From DASTSN01 sp035549175 (GTDB taxonomy: Bacteria; Bacteroidota; Bacteroidia; Chitinophagales; Chitinophagaceae), in assembly GCA_035549175.1 (NCBI GenBank), contig DASZRL010000092.1, positions 73,584-137,583 on the forward strand: a stretch of 64,000 bases of DNA. The letters are read 5' to 3'. Made by a program: the position numbers and the translations under genes. The notes beneath the pieces were generated by a model. That model ran no database searches and was not told where the DNA came from. It saw nothing but the letters and a program-made list of their open reading frames with translations. Shown here in pieces: positions 18,737 to 25,868 of the stretch (position 1 is its first letter; every line of letters starts with the position of its first letter).

Positions 18737-18744
18737 CAAAATTA
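18737..18744 (-). promoter_or_regulatory. -7 box TAATTTTG close to the ubiE start
   Basis: Perfect match to the TAnnTTTG -7 element, with its last base 6 nt from the ubiE ATG. No clear -33 TTTG is found at the right distance, so the promoter call is moderate. Confidence 0.5.
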
Positions 18745-18879
18745 GGGTATAATCGGGAAGGGTGACGGGTTCACGGGTTAACGCGGCCGTCCCCGAAAAG
18801 TTGGCGGGTGCTGAAAAATCGGTCCCGGACCCGGGCGGGAAGGTCAGAATTGCCGGGCATCCGTTATTTTCGCCCGTAC

Positions 18880-19512
18880 ATGGACATTACAGCAGCCAGC
18901 TACCTGATCAGCAGTGCCGAAGTGGGCGGATGCCCCCGGCCTGACCGGCCGGAATACGCGTTTATCGGCCGCAGCAATGTGGGCAAGTCCAGCCTTATCA
19001 ACCTGCTTAGCGGGCGGAGCAGCCTGGCCAAGACCTCTTCCACGCCGGGCAAGACCCGCCTGATCAATCATTTTGATATCCGTTCGGATGATCAGAAGCG
19101 ATGGTACCTGGTGGACCTGCCGGGTTACGGGTATGCCCGGGTGGGTCGTCAGCAGCGCAAGGGATGGAGCCGGATGATCGAAGAGTACCTGCGCAAGCGC
19201 CCTAACCTGGTGAACCTCTTCGTGCTGATCGACAGCCGGCATGAACCGCAGCCCATTGACCTGGATTTTGTCAACCAGCTGGGGGCCTGGCAAATTCCCT
19301 TTTGCCTGGTGTTTACCAAGGCCGATAAAAACAAGCCCGGGCGCACCCAGCGCCAGGTCGAGGCCTTCCTGGATGCACTCCGGGAACAATGGGATGTGTT
19401 GCCTGCCTATTTTGTCACCTCCACGGTAAGCAGGCTGGGGCGAAAGGAGCTGCTGGATTATATCGGCCGGCTCAATGCGGGCCTTTCCGGTTCGTCCGGT
19501 CCGCGGAGCTGA
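18880..19512 (+). CDS. engB: Ribosome biogenesis GTP-binding protein EngB (YihA/YsxC)
   Basis: GTPase of 210 residues required for large ribosomal subunit assembly. The ATG at 18880 gives MDITAASYLIS; the open frame upstream is not part of the family. G1 is GRSNVGKSS, G2 lies in the T-rich SSTPGKT stretch, G3 is DLPGYGYA, G4 is TKAD and the G5 region follows near TSTVSRLG. Length is normal, with a short extra tail of about 10 residues. A -7-like TATTTTCG (18865-18872) sits 7 nt before the start, mirroring the situation at ubiE on the other strand. Confidence 0.95.
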   Translation: MDITAASYLISSAEVGGCPRPDRPEYAFIGRSNVGKSSLINLLSGRSSLAKTSSTPGKTRLINHFDIRSDDQKRWYLVDLPGYGYARVGRQQRKGWSRMIEEYLRKRPNLVNLFVLIDSRHEPQPIDLDFVNQLGAWQIPFCLVFTKADKNKPGRTQRQVEAFLDALREQWDVLPAYFVTSTVSRLGRKELLDYIGRLNAGLSGSSGPRS

Positions 19513-19564
19513 GATTGGTTATTCAGAAATTTACCCTTTATTTTGTGGGAATTATACGATTCGC

Positions 19565-19777
19565 ATGAACCGGATCAAGCAGGTTTGCAAGGAAGAACAT
19601 CTCGTCGTCGTTTTATTCGTCGCGGTACTGGTTACCTTTTCCTTTGCCAAACGGGACAGCAAGGACCTGGATAAATTATACCTGGGAACCAAGCAAATCC
19701 AGCCCAGCGCCTCCACGCTGCCGGCTGCCCCGGCGACCGGCCCGGACGAACCGTCTTCCCGTTTAAAACTGAATTAG
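19565..19777 (+). CDS. Small single-span membrane protein, unknown
   Basis: Open frame of 70 residues from ATG 19565. A charged N-terminus (MNRIKQVCKEEH) is followed by a hydrophobic segment (LVVVLFVAVLVTFSFA) and a polar, Pro/Ser-rich tail, so it would be a small membrane-anchored protein with the tail probably outside the cytoplasm. A loose -7-like TTATTTTG lies about 20 nt upstream. It follows engB by 52 bp. I do not recognise a family; the frame and promoter-like sequence make it more likely than not to be real. Confidence 0.5.
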   Translation: MNRIKQVCKEEHLVVVLFVAVLVTFSFAKRDSKDLDKLYLGTKQIQPSASTLPAAPATGPDEPSSRLKLN

Positions 19778-19943
19778 CCAGGTTTCAGCCTGCGCCGGAC
19801 TTTCCGTCAGCTGCCAGCCCGGTTCCGGGGTATGCATGCAGCGCAATTTTACACTATATACTGTTTGAGAAGGGGGGTAGTTTCCCCGATCCGCAGCCAA
19901 GGGCTCCGGATAAAAGTGGAAGGAGGTTACGGCGGGTGCCGTC

Positions 19944-20417
19944 TCAGTTGACGATCTTGTTGGCGCAGCTGCTGCTGGCAAAGGCTTCCGGCTTGGCCTT
20001 GAAGGCAAAGCCCATACCCAGGATGTAGCCCATGGCTTCCTTCAGCGCGTCATTGCTCTTGAAATGCGGATTGGTATTAATGTCCGCATGCACTTCCATA
20101 TCCACCTGGTAGCGCGTGAACAGGTTGCAGAGGTCATAGGCAATTTCAATGCTCTTGGCTACCTCCAGCAGCATTCTTTCCTTGATGGTGAACTGCTGGC
20201 GGGTCTTTTCATTGTGGATAAACATGAATCCGCCATGACCTTCCCGTAAAAAGACGATCACCGTGGCAAATTCCGTTTCCTTGCCCTTGACCTGGGAATC
20301 CGTTCCGATGCAAACTTTCAGCCGGAAGCCTTTCTCCGTCTCCCGGCGGATGGCATTTTCGACCGCGTGGTAGATGGGACCTTCCAGGGGTTCACCATTA
20401 AACTTTCTCCATCGCAT
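19944..20417 (-). CDS. RNase H-like fold protein (DUF458)
   Basis: Protein of 157 residues from ATG 20417 (MRWRKFNGEP). It resembles the DUF458 group with a predicted ribonuclease H-like fold: the acidic residue in CIGTDSQVKG is in the place of the first catalytic Asp, and later acids occur in EVAKSIEIAYD and VHADINTN. Activity and target are not known for the group; related proteins occur in sporulating Firmicutes and in Bacteroidota. A terminator-like hairpin ends directly at its ATG (see 20418-20452). Confidence 0.75.
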   Translation of the reverse strand: MRWRKFNGEPLEGPIYHAVENAIRRETEKGFRLKVCIGTDSQVKGKETEFATVIVFLREGHGGFMFIHNEKTRQQFTIKERMLLEVAKSIEIAYDLCNLFTRYQVDMEVHADINTNPHFKSNDALKEAMGYILGMGFAFKAKPEAFASSSCANKIVN

Positions 20418-20452
20418 AAAAAAGGGGTTTTCCCAAGTTATCGAAAAACCCC
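20418..20452 (-). terminator. Terminator-like hairpin abutting the DUF458 start codon
   Basis: Read on the - strand: GGGGTTTT, a 13-nt loop, AAAACCCC, then six T that end right at the ATG of the downstream gene. The form is that of an intrinsic terminator for the metalloprotease gene (stop at 20504), but the position also allows control of DUF458 expression by readthrough. Confidence 0.7.
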
Positions 20453-20503
20453 CACATGACAAAGCGCGGATGGTGATGATAGGATGCGTTGCCGGTCCGC
20501 TGC

Positions 20504-22102
20504 CTACTGCCGTATGAATTTTTCCGTCCACTGGGAGGCGTCCCCGGAGAAACGGATAAGGTATAAACCGGTCGTGCTGGCGGGCAGGCTGATCCGGTTC
20601 TGGCCGATGCTCAGCTGGCCGCGCACCAGGGCCCTGCCGGCCAGGTCAAGGACCTCGTAGCCGAAAGTCCCCGGGCTGTTCACCGTCAGCTCGCCCCGTT
20701 CCGCCACATTTCCAGCGAGGCGCGGACGGGCAGTCTCACCTTCGGCCTGCAGCGAAACCACATTGGAATAATAGGAACTCCCGTTATCGAAATCCACGCG
20801 CAGGCGGTACAGCAGGCGCTGGCCCGGCTGGGGCAGGTAACCGTACGAGCGGTCGCCGGGGGCGGGACTGGCCAGGGGTATGAAATGCGATCCGTCTGCC
20901 GATACTTCCAGGGTCTGCGCCGTGACCTGTTCCTCCGCCCGGATGGTCCAGGACAGCTCGTGGCGGGAGCCGCTGACCATCCCGCTGAGCAGGAGCTGGT
21001 GGAGCGGCAGTACGGCTCCTCCTCCCAGGGAGGCTTTCAAGGAATAGGAGCCCAGGCTCGCATAATCGGGTGCATACTGGTTGCCTTTGCCTTCCACCTT
21101 GATGTAATAGGTACCGGCGTTCAGCGGGGTGTCCACGACCGCGCTGAGCAGCGTGCCGGGATTGTACACACTGGAGCGGGTCTGGGTCTCATTATAGATC
21201 GTCACCTGCATGTCCAGGTCCGAACCGGCATTGTTGCTTCCCACGTTATAGGGCGTGGCTTCCAGGTGAAATTCGGCGGCGGTGGGCATGGTGAACCGGA
21301 AAACGTCGGCATCGGTATTCTGTTCGATGATCCCGCTGATGAGCGCGGAATCCCCGGTAAAGGTCAGGGCCTGGGCGCTGGCTGGTGTGTTGGGGTAATC
21401 ATCGGCGCGGAAGGAGAAATTGTTCTGGGTTGTGATCACCGACAGGTCATTCTGGGTCTGGGAGCAGCCATAGGGATTGGGCCCGTTATTCCAGAGCGTG
21501 AAGTTTTCATAATACCCCACTCCCATGATGGGGGCCCAGCCAATCTCGCCCGAACCGGCCCCGCTGTTGTAATCGCTGATCTTCTTGCAGGTGGAATCAT
21601 ACACCGCCTGGTGATACAGGCCCAGGGAATGACCGGCCTCGTGCGCGCAGGCCTCCGCTACGTTTTTGGGCTTGTAAAGAAGGGCTCCGGAGAACACAAA
21701 GGCGGGGGTGTCATCCCCGAAGTTGTAGGATCCGATGAAGGATACCCCGCCTACGCCGGGATACCACCCGTTGGTCACCGTGACGATGATCCGGATACGG
21801 TGGTCAATGGGGGCGTTCAGGTACTTGGTGGAATCCGTGGTCACATTGATGTTGAAGGGGCGGTAGTCCTCGGCTACCCGGTTAAAGACCTCGGTGATCT
21901 GGGCGGTGGTCAGGCCGGACGGGGCGCAATCAATCGGACCGTTGTAATTCCAGCTGGTACCGGTAACGTACTGGCCATCGAAATCCAGGAAAATCACGGA
22001 GGAGGCCGCGGGGTAGCTGCTCAGCGCGGGGACCTGGCCGGATGCCCGCAGGCAGCCAAGGATCCAGGTGACAGCCAGAATGGTTCGGAATAGGTTTTTC
22101 AT
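20504..22102 (-). CDS. Secreted zinc metalloprotease with T9SS C-terminal sorting domain
   Basis: Exported protein of 532 residues: a signal peptide ending about SGQ (residue 23), a metzincin-type catalytic domain with HEAGHSLGLYH at 154-164 (HExxHxxGxxH), a likely Met-turn around PIMGVGY, a beta-sandwich domain of the pre-peptidase type (about 245-360, with DADVFRF and GTYYIKVEG), and a C-terminal type A T9SS sorting domain ending TGLYLIRFSGDASQWTEKFI. Cargo proteins with this tail are exported by the Por system and anchored or released at the surface; porT lies 2.5 kb away. The target protein is unknown. The gene 22182-22649 lies directly upstream. Confidence 0.88.
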   Translation of the reverse strand: MKNLFRTILAVTWILGCLRASGQVPALSSYPAASSVIFLDFDGQYVTGTSWNYNGPIDCAPSGLTTAQITEVFNRVAEDYRPFNINVTTDSTKYLNAPIDHRIRIIVTVTNGWYPGVGGVSFIGSYNFGDDTPAFVFSGALLYKPKNVAEACAHEAGHSLGLYHQAVYDSTCKKISDYNSGAGSGEIGWAPIMGVGYYENFTLWNNGPNPYGCSQTQNDLSVITTQNNFSFRADDYPNTPASAQALTFTGDSALISGIIEQNTDADVFRFTMPTAAEFHLEATPYNVGSNNAGSDLDMQVTIYNETQTRSSVYNPGTLLSAVVDTPLNAGTYYIKVEGKGNQYAPDYASLGSYSLKASLGGGAVLPLHQLLLSGMVSGSRHELSWTIRAEEQVTAQTLEVSADGSHFIPLASPAPGDRSYGYLPQPGQRLLYRLRVDFDNGSSYYSNVVSLQAEGETARPRLAGNVAERGELTVNSPGTFGYEVLDLAGRALVRGQLSIGQNRISLPASTTGLYLIRFSGDASQWTEKFIRQ

Positions 22103-22181
22103 AATCAGGCGGATTTTAAGGGGCGGGCCCCCGGGGGAGCCCTGCTTTCATAGTACGGATATAAAAACGGGCATGCGCATA

Positions 22182-22649
22182 TCAGTCATTGACCATATCG
22201 TAAAAGTTGCGTTTAACCAGCACGTAGGTACCCTGCTCCTGCTTCAGTTCATAGCAATCGCCGGCCTGAAAGCTGACAATACGGCCTGCAAACACGACGG
22301 AACCATCCGGGGCCGTACGCTCGGAGAGCGTAAACCCGGCACCGGGCCGGTTGGTGCACCGGATGACCACGGTCCGGAGGACGCCATGGTACTTGGACAC
22401 GGATGAACTGACAATGCCTTCAAACGTGAAGCGGTCGCTGAGCGGGATCTGGACCGTCTGGCCCGCCTGCAGGCGCAGCAGCGGCTGAAGCACCCCGGTG
22501 CGCAGCGGCAGGTTGTCGGGAAGGTCCTGGAAAAGGCGCGGGCGGAAAGGGTCTTGCTGGCCAACGGGCGGCGGCATCTTCTGGGCCCAGCCGCTTAACG
22601 GGCCCACGAACAGGGCAAGGCTGAATAAGCCTGATAGCAGGTATTTCAT
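22182..22649 (-). CDS. Exported protein of unknown function
   Basis: Protein of 155 residues with a clear signal peptide (MKYLLSGLFSLALFVGPLSGWAQ). The mature part starts Pro-rich and then is mostly predicted beta strands (TVQIPLSDRFTFEGIVSSS, VVIRCTN). One Cys pair (in IRCTN and GDCYEL) could form a disulfide. It lies 79 bp upstream of the T9SS metalloprotease on the same strand, so the two may be cotranscribed; an inhibitor, propeptide-like or partner role is possible but not shown. No family recognised. Confidence 0.65.
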   Translation of the reverse strand: MKYLLSGLFSLALFVGPLSGWAQKMPPPVGQQDPFRPRLFQDLPDNLPLRTGVLQPLLRLQAGQTVQIPLSDRFTFEGIVSSSVSKYHGVLRTVVIRCTNRPGAGFTLSERTAPDGSVVFAGRIVSFQAGDCYELKQEQGTYVLVKRNFYDMVND

Positions 22650-22888
22650 GGATATCGCTTTTCAAAAAAAATAATGGATGTGACAGGCAGGCAAGATTCG
22701 CACTGCAGTTTTCTGGGGGACGGTAGTACAAACTTGTAAACATTTTAAGGAAAAGGCAAGAGGGAGGCCCGGAAATTTTTGGAAAAAAGGGGCTAATACT
22801 TCGGCCCGTTTCGTAGAACTCCGTGCAGGCTTAGCCGAAAATTTCTATACCTAAGCGTTTACCCTTATAGCGAGGCCGGACGCGGGTT

Positions 22889-23257
22889 TCAGTACTGTCC
22901 GGTGCTGAGGAGAACTAACGTACACGCATCCACGTAAGGGATCCCGTTCCGGGTGAGCAGGGCCGCGAATTCAGGGTTTTCCGCCCCGGGGTTGAAGATC
23001 ACCCGGGCGGGACGCAGCCGGATGACGTAGTCATAATAGGCACGCTGGTTGGCCGGGCTGAGATAGACGGTCACGGTGTGGATGCCCGGGTAGTCCGGAG
23101 CCTGGGGGAGGATTTCCACCGCGCCCACCCGGCCGGGCCGCTTGCCGATCCCTCTGACCGGGTGGCCGTGCTGCTGCAGGCGTTGCAGGGCCAGGTAACT
23201 GTACCGGGCCGGGTTGTCGGAGGCCCCCAGGACCAGGGTGGATTTCGGAGTTTCCAT
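22889..23257 (-). CDS. CoA-binding domain protein
   Basis: Small Rossmann protein of 122 residues of the CoA_binding_2 (YccU-like) group. The nucleotide-binding turn is LGASDNPARYSY near the N-terminus, with later family features such as VTVYLSP, IFNPGAENPEF and DACTLVLL. It binds CoA or a related nucleotide; the cellular role is unknown. It seems to be a single gene, 40 bp upstream of the end of the frameshifted epimerase. Confidence 0.88.
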   Translation of the reverse strand: METPKSTLVLGASDNPARYSYLALQRLQQHGHPVRGIGKRPGRVGAVEILPQAPDYPGIHTVTVYLSPANQRAYYDYVIRLRPARVIFNPGAENPEFAALLTRNGIPYVDACTLVLLSTGQY

Positions 23258-23297
23258 GTCCCAAAACTACACGCAATTCAGTTTACGCGGCGAGGGG

Positions 23298-24355
23298 TCA
23301 CCGGGTCAGGTCTGCCAGGGCGGATTCCAGGTCAGGGAACTGGAAACGGAATCCTTCCGCCAGGGCCCGCTCCGGATAGACCCACCGGCTCTTCAACACC
23401 AGTTCGGCCTCCGTGCCGAGGAGCCAGGCGCCCAGTTCCAGCAGGGCGGCCGGCGCAGGGACGCCCCACCTGCGTCCGCAGGCCTGCCGCAGGGCCTGCA
23501 TGAACGCCGCATTGGTTACACTGCCGGGCGCAGCGCAGTTGTACACACCTCGAGCCGATGGCTGGTCTGCGAGCCATGCCACCATCCGCACAAAATCGCG
23601 GTCATGGACCCAGCTGAAGCGCTGCGCCCCGTACCCTGCCTGCCGCCAAGGCCCCAGCGGGCAAGCCTCCGGAAGGCAGGCAGGGCACCATCCTGCCCCA
23701 GCACAATCGCTGTCCGCAGCACGATGCGCCGTGTCGAGGGCGTTTCAGGGGCCCGAAAGGCTTCCTCCCATCGGCGGCAGACCTCCACGGAAAAATCCAG
23801 CCGGGTCCAGTCGGTACCGGTTTGCTGGGCGGTACGACCGGTGCTCCGGGGTCGGCGCCAGCCAGCCAGCCAGCGATTCCGGGCCTGCCGGAGGCGGTCC
23901 AGGGTATTTGCCGGGACATTGTCAGGGCGCCAGGGACTGATGGTCCCACCCTGCTCGGTCTGGGGTTCCTCCGTGGCATGCCGGTAAATCGTGGCCGAGC
24001 CCAGGTTGATCCAGCAGGCGGGGAGGCGCCGGAGCCCCGCGATTGCCCTTCCGATGGCCAGGGTACTAAGCACGCGGCTGTCCAGGATGGCGCGGCGCTC
24101 CCGCTCATGGTAGCGGCAGTCCACGGACCGGCCGGCGAGGTTTACGACCAGGTCGGCCCCCTCGAGTTCGTCCACCCAGGCCGGATCGGGGTGTACCCCG
24201 TCCCAGGCCACCCAGCGGATCCGGGTGGGACGCGGGCCCCCCGCGGGGAGGTGGCGGGTGAGAATGACCACGTCATTTTGCGCTGCGAAATAACGGGCCA
24301 GGCTGGTTCCGAGAAAACCGCTGCCGCCGGCCAGGATGATTTTCTTGTTTTCCAT
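23298..24355 (-). pseudogene. TIGR01777-family NAD(P)-dependent epimerase, frameshifted
   Basis: From ATG 24355 the protein starts MENKKIILAGGSGFLGTSLA, the Rossmann motif of the SDR39U1/YfcH family, and runs normally to about ARWGLGG (near 23650). There it leaves the family; the expected continuation (G-x-Q-RFSWVHDRDFVRMVAWL, then GVYNCAAPG and the C-terminal Phe/Pro-rich end) is found in a different frame and stops at 23298. The total length of 1058 nt is not a multiple of three, so one net base change of frame is present around 23625-23655. Either a true pseudogene or a read error in GC-rich sequence. An intact paralogue is at 61350-62330. Third gene of the operon with the GbsR-like regulator. 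Confidence 0.82.
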
Positions 24356-24360
24356 GGTAA

Positions 24361-24705
24361 TTATTTTAGTAGGGATAAGGGACGCGGGCGTATCCGGGAT
24401 AACTCCCACATGCAAAGCCCGGTATAGAAAAGGGCCAGGAACGGCGCGATACACCACAACACCCAGTAGGAGCCCAGCGGAAAAGTCAGCAGCAACAGGA
24501 CCGTCAGCCAATGGTAATAAAACCGCAGGCCCCGGCGGCCGGTGAACCAGTGCCTGGATCCGTGGACCAGCATGCTGCAGGACTGCCAGCCTCCTGTGAC
24601 CAGGTAACCCTCCGCCAGGTGGTTCCCGCCGCGCAGGTAATCCGCTCCGAAGGCCAGGATACATAGCCAGCTGACCACGATATCGAGATACTTAAAGCGT
24701 TTCAT
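24361..24705 (-). CDS. Small multi-span membrane protein
   Basis: Protein of 114 residues with three to four hydrophobic segments (YLDIVVSWLCILAFG, LTVLLLLTFPLGSYWVLW, IAPFLALFYTGLCMW) and a basic C-terminus. No known domain recognised. It lies between the GbsR-like regulator (86 bp upstream) and the epimerase (5 bp downstream), so all three form one operon. In Bacteroidota a GbsR/MarR-type gene next to membrane and epimerase genes is familiar to me, but no function is established. Confidence 0.75.
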   Translation of the reverse strand: MKRFKYLDIVVSWLCILAFGADYLRGGNHLAEGYLVTGGWQSCSMLVHGSRHWFTGRRGLRFYYHWLTVLLLLTFPLGSYWVLWCIAPFLALFYTGLCMWELSRIRPRPLSLLK

Positions 24706-24791
24706 ACAATATATTTTATAATTTCAGAAAAAAATGAAAAAATAGCTTCTAAAAAAAGCCGGCTCAGCCGGCCCGGACTGGAAATGTCCGG

Positions 24792-25298
24792 TTATTTGAA
24801 GAATTTGCCGAGCGCCGACAGGAACCAGTTTTCCTCAGCCCGAACCATCAGGTCCAGGGTTCGGTCAGCCTGGTGTCCGAATTTCTTGATCCCGCCCACC
24901 GTCTCCACAAACGTCTTCACTTCCTTATCCTTGCGGTCTCCTTCCACGTCTTCCAGCTGGTCCAGTAACCGGAGCATGGGTTCCAGTTCCCGCTTCTTTC
25001 TCTCCTTGATGATCTGCCGGACCACTTTCCAGATGTCCTTTTCGGCGACGAAAAATTCCTTGCGCTCCCCGGGAAGCAGGACCCGTTCGACCAGCCCCCA
25101 GTTGATCAGTTCCCGGATGTTCATATTCGCATTCCCGCGACTGATATTGAGTTCCTCCATGATATTGTCCTGGCTGAGCGGGGAGGCGCTTACCAGAAGC
25201 AGGGCATGGATCTGGGCCATGGTGCGGTTGATGCCCCAATGGGTACCAAAGGCGCCCCAGCTGCTGATAAACTGTTGTTTGGCTTCTGAAAGTTTCAT
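24792..25298 (-). CDS. GbsR/MarR-family transcriptional regulator
   Basis: DNA-binding protein of 168 residues. A winged helix-turn-helix is visible: LSQDNIMEELNISRGNANMNIRELINWGLVERV has the recognition helix around ISRGNANMN, followed by the wing in RKEFF. The C-terminal helical part (EPMLRLLDQLED and so on) probably dimerises. It resembles GbsR, the choline-sensing repressor, but members of this Bacteroidota group lie in other contexts, so the ligand is unknown. It heads the operon with a membrane protein and the epimerase, and a palindrome 20 nt before its start is the likely operator. Confidence 0.88.
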   Translation of the reverse strand: MKLSEAKQQFISSWGAFGTHWGINRTMAQIHALLLVSASPLSQDNIMEELNISRGNANMNIRELINWGLVERVLLPGERKEFFVAEKDIWKVVRQIIKERKKRELEPMLRLLDQLEDVEGDRKDKEVKTFVETVGGIKKFGHQADRTLDLMVRAEENWFLSALGKFFK

Positions 25299-25317
25299 GC
25301 TGCTAAACTAGATATTG

Positions 25318-25335
25318 ATTTTGAATTTTCAAAAT
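25318..25335. promoter_or_regulatory. Palindrome, likely operator of the GbsR-like regulator
   Basis: ATTTTGAA-tt-TTCAAAAT: two perfect 8-bp arms around a 2-bp centre, 20 nt upstream of the regulator's ATG, in an otherwise AT-rich patch. A further half-like TTGAAAAAT follows at about 25340. Placement fits autorepression. Confidence 0.6.
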
Positions 25336-25462
25336 TTATTGAAAAATTAATCACCCTTTCAAAAATGGATACGGAGACAGGGCGTTCCCACCGGCTGGAG
25401 CCGGGTTGCATGCGGAGCAGACACCTGATGGCCGGGTATGGCCGCGTATCCCGGGGGGATAA

Positions 25463-25690
25463 TCACAGATTCATATCCCAGTTGGCCACTCCGGACTTGC
25501 CTTTAAGGGGAAAGCCGGTGGCCACCCCGACGAGGGCGACGGGAATTGCCATCAGGAAAGAGACGATGCCGACGGAAACCAGGATGAGGGAATGGCGGTA
25601 GTTATAAGCATGAAGCAGGAATCCGGTACCCGCCAGGATACAACCTTCTGCCAGCAGAAATATGGCGGTATGGAGATAGCGTTTTTTCAT
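25463..25690 (-). CDS. Small two-span membrane protein, unknown
   Basis: Protein of 75 residues with two hydrophobic segments (TAIFLLAEGCILAGTGFLLHA and LILVSVGIVSFLMAIPVALVG) and a short polar C-terminus. ATG at 25690. I recognise no family. It is isolated: 164 bp to the GbsR-like gene and about 120 bp to the aceF terminator on the other side. Confidence 0.6.
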   Translation of the reverse strand: MKKRYLHTAIFLLAEGCILAGTGFLLHAYNYRHSLILVSVGIVSFLMAIPVALVGVATGFPLKGKSGVANWDMNL

Positions 25691-25812
25691 AGTTACCGGA
25701 TCACATCGTAAAAGTAGCAGTCCGCTTTGTATTTACCCTTGATTTTTGCGTAAAATTTGTCAAACTAGGGGTTAGCACTTAGTGAACTTTAAGGGGAAGC
25801 CACTGTACAGGC

Positions 25813-25840
25813 AAAAAAAACAGCCTTGGTAACAAGGCTG
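25813..25840 (-). terminator. Intrinsic terminator of aceF
   Basis: On the - strand: CAGCCTTG, loop TTAC, CAAGGCTG, then eight T. The perfect 8-bp stem begins 28 nt after the aceF stop codon. Confidence 0.92.
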
Positions 25841-25868
25841 TGGTTTCTTTTTGCCGGCCGTTACTACC

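Noticed and set aside
20885..22093. Open frame of 402 codons on the + strand antisense to the metalloprotease
   Set aside because: No domain, no signal and composition typical of a GC-rich shadow frame; the - strand gene has a complete domain layout.
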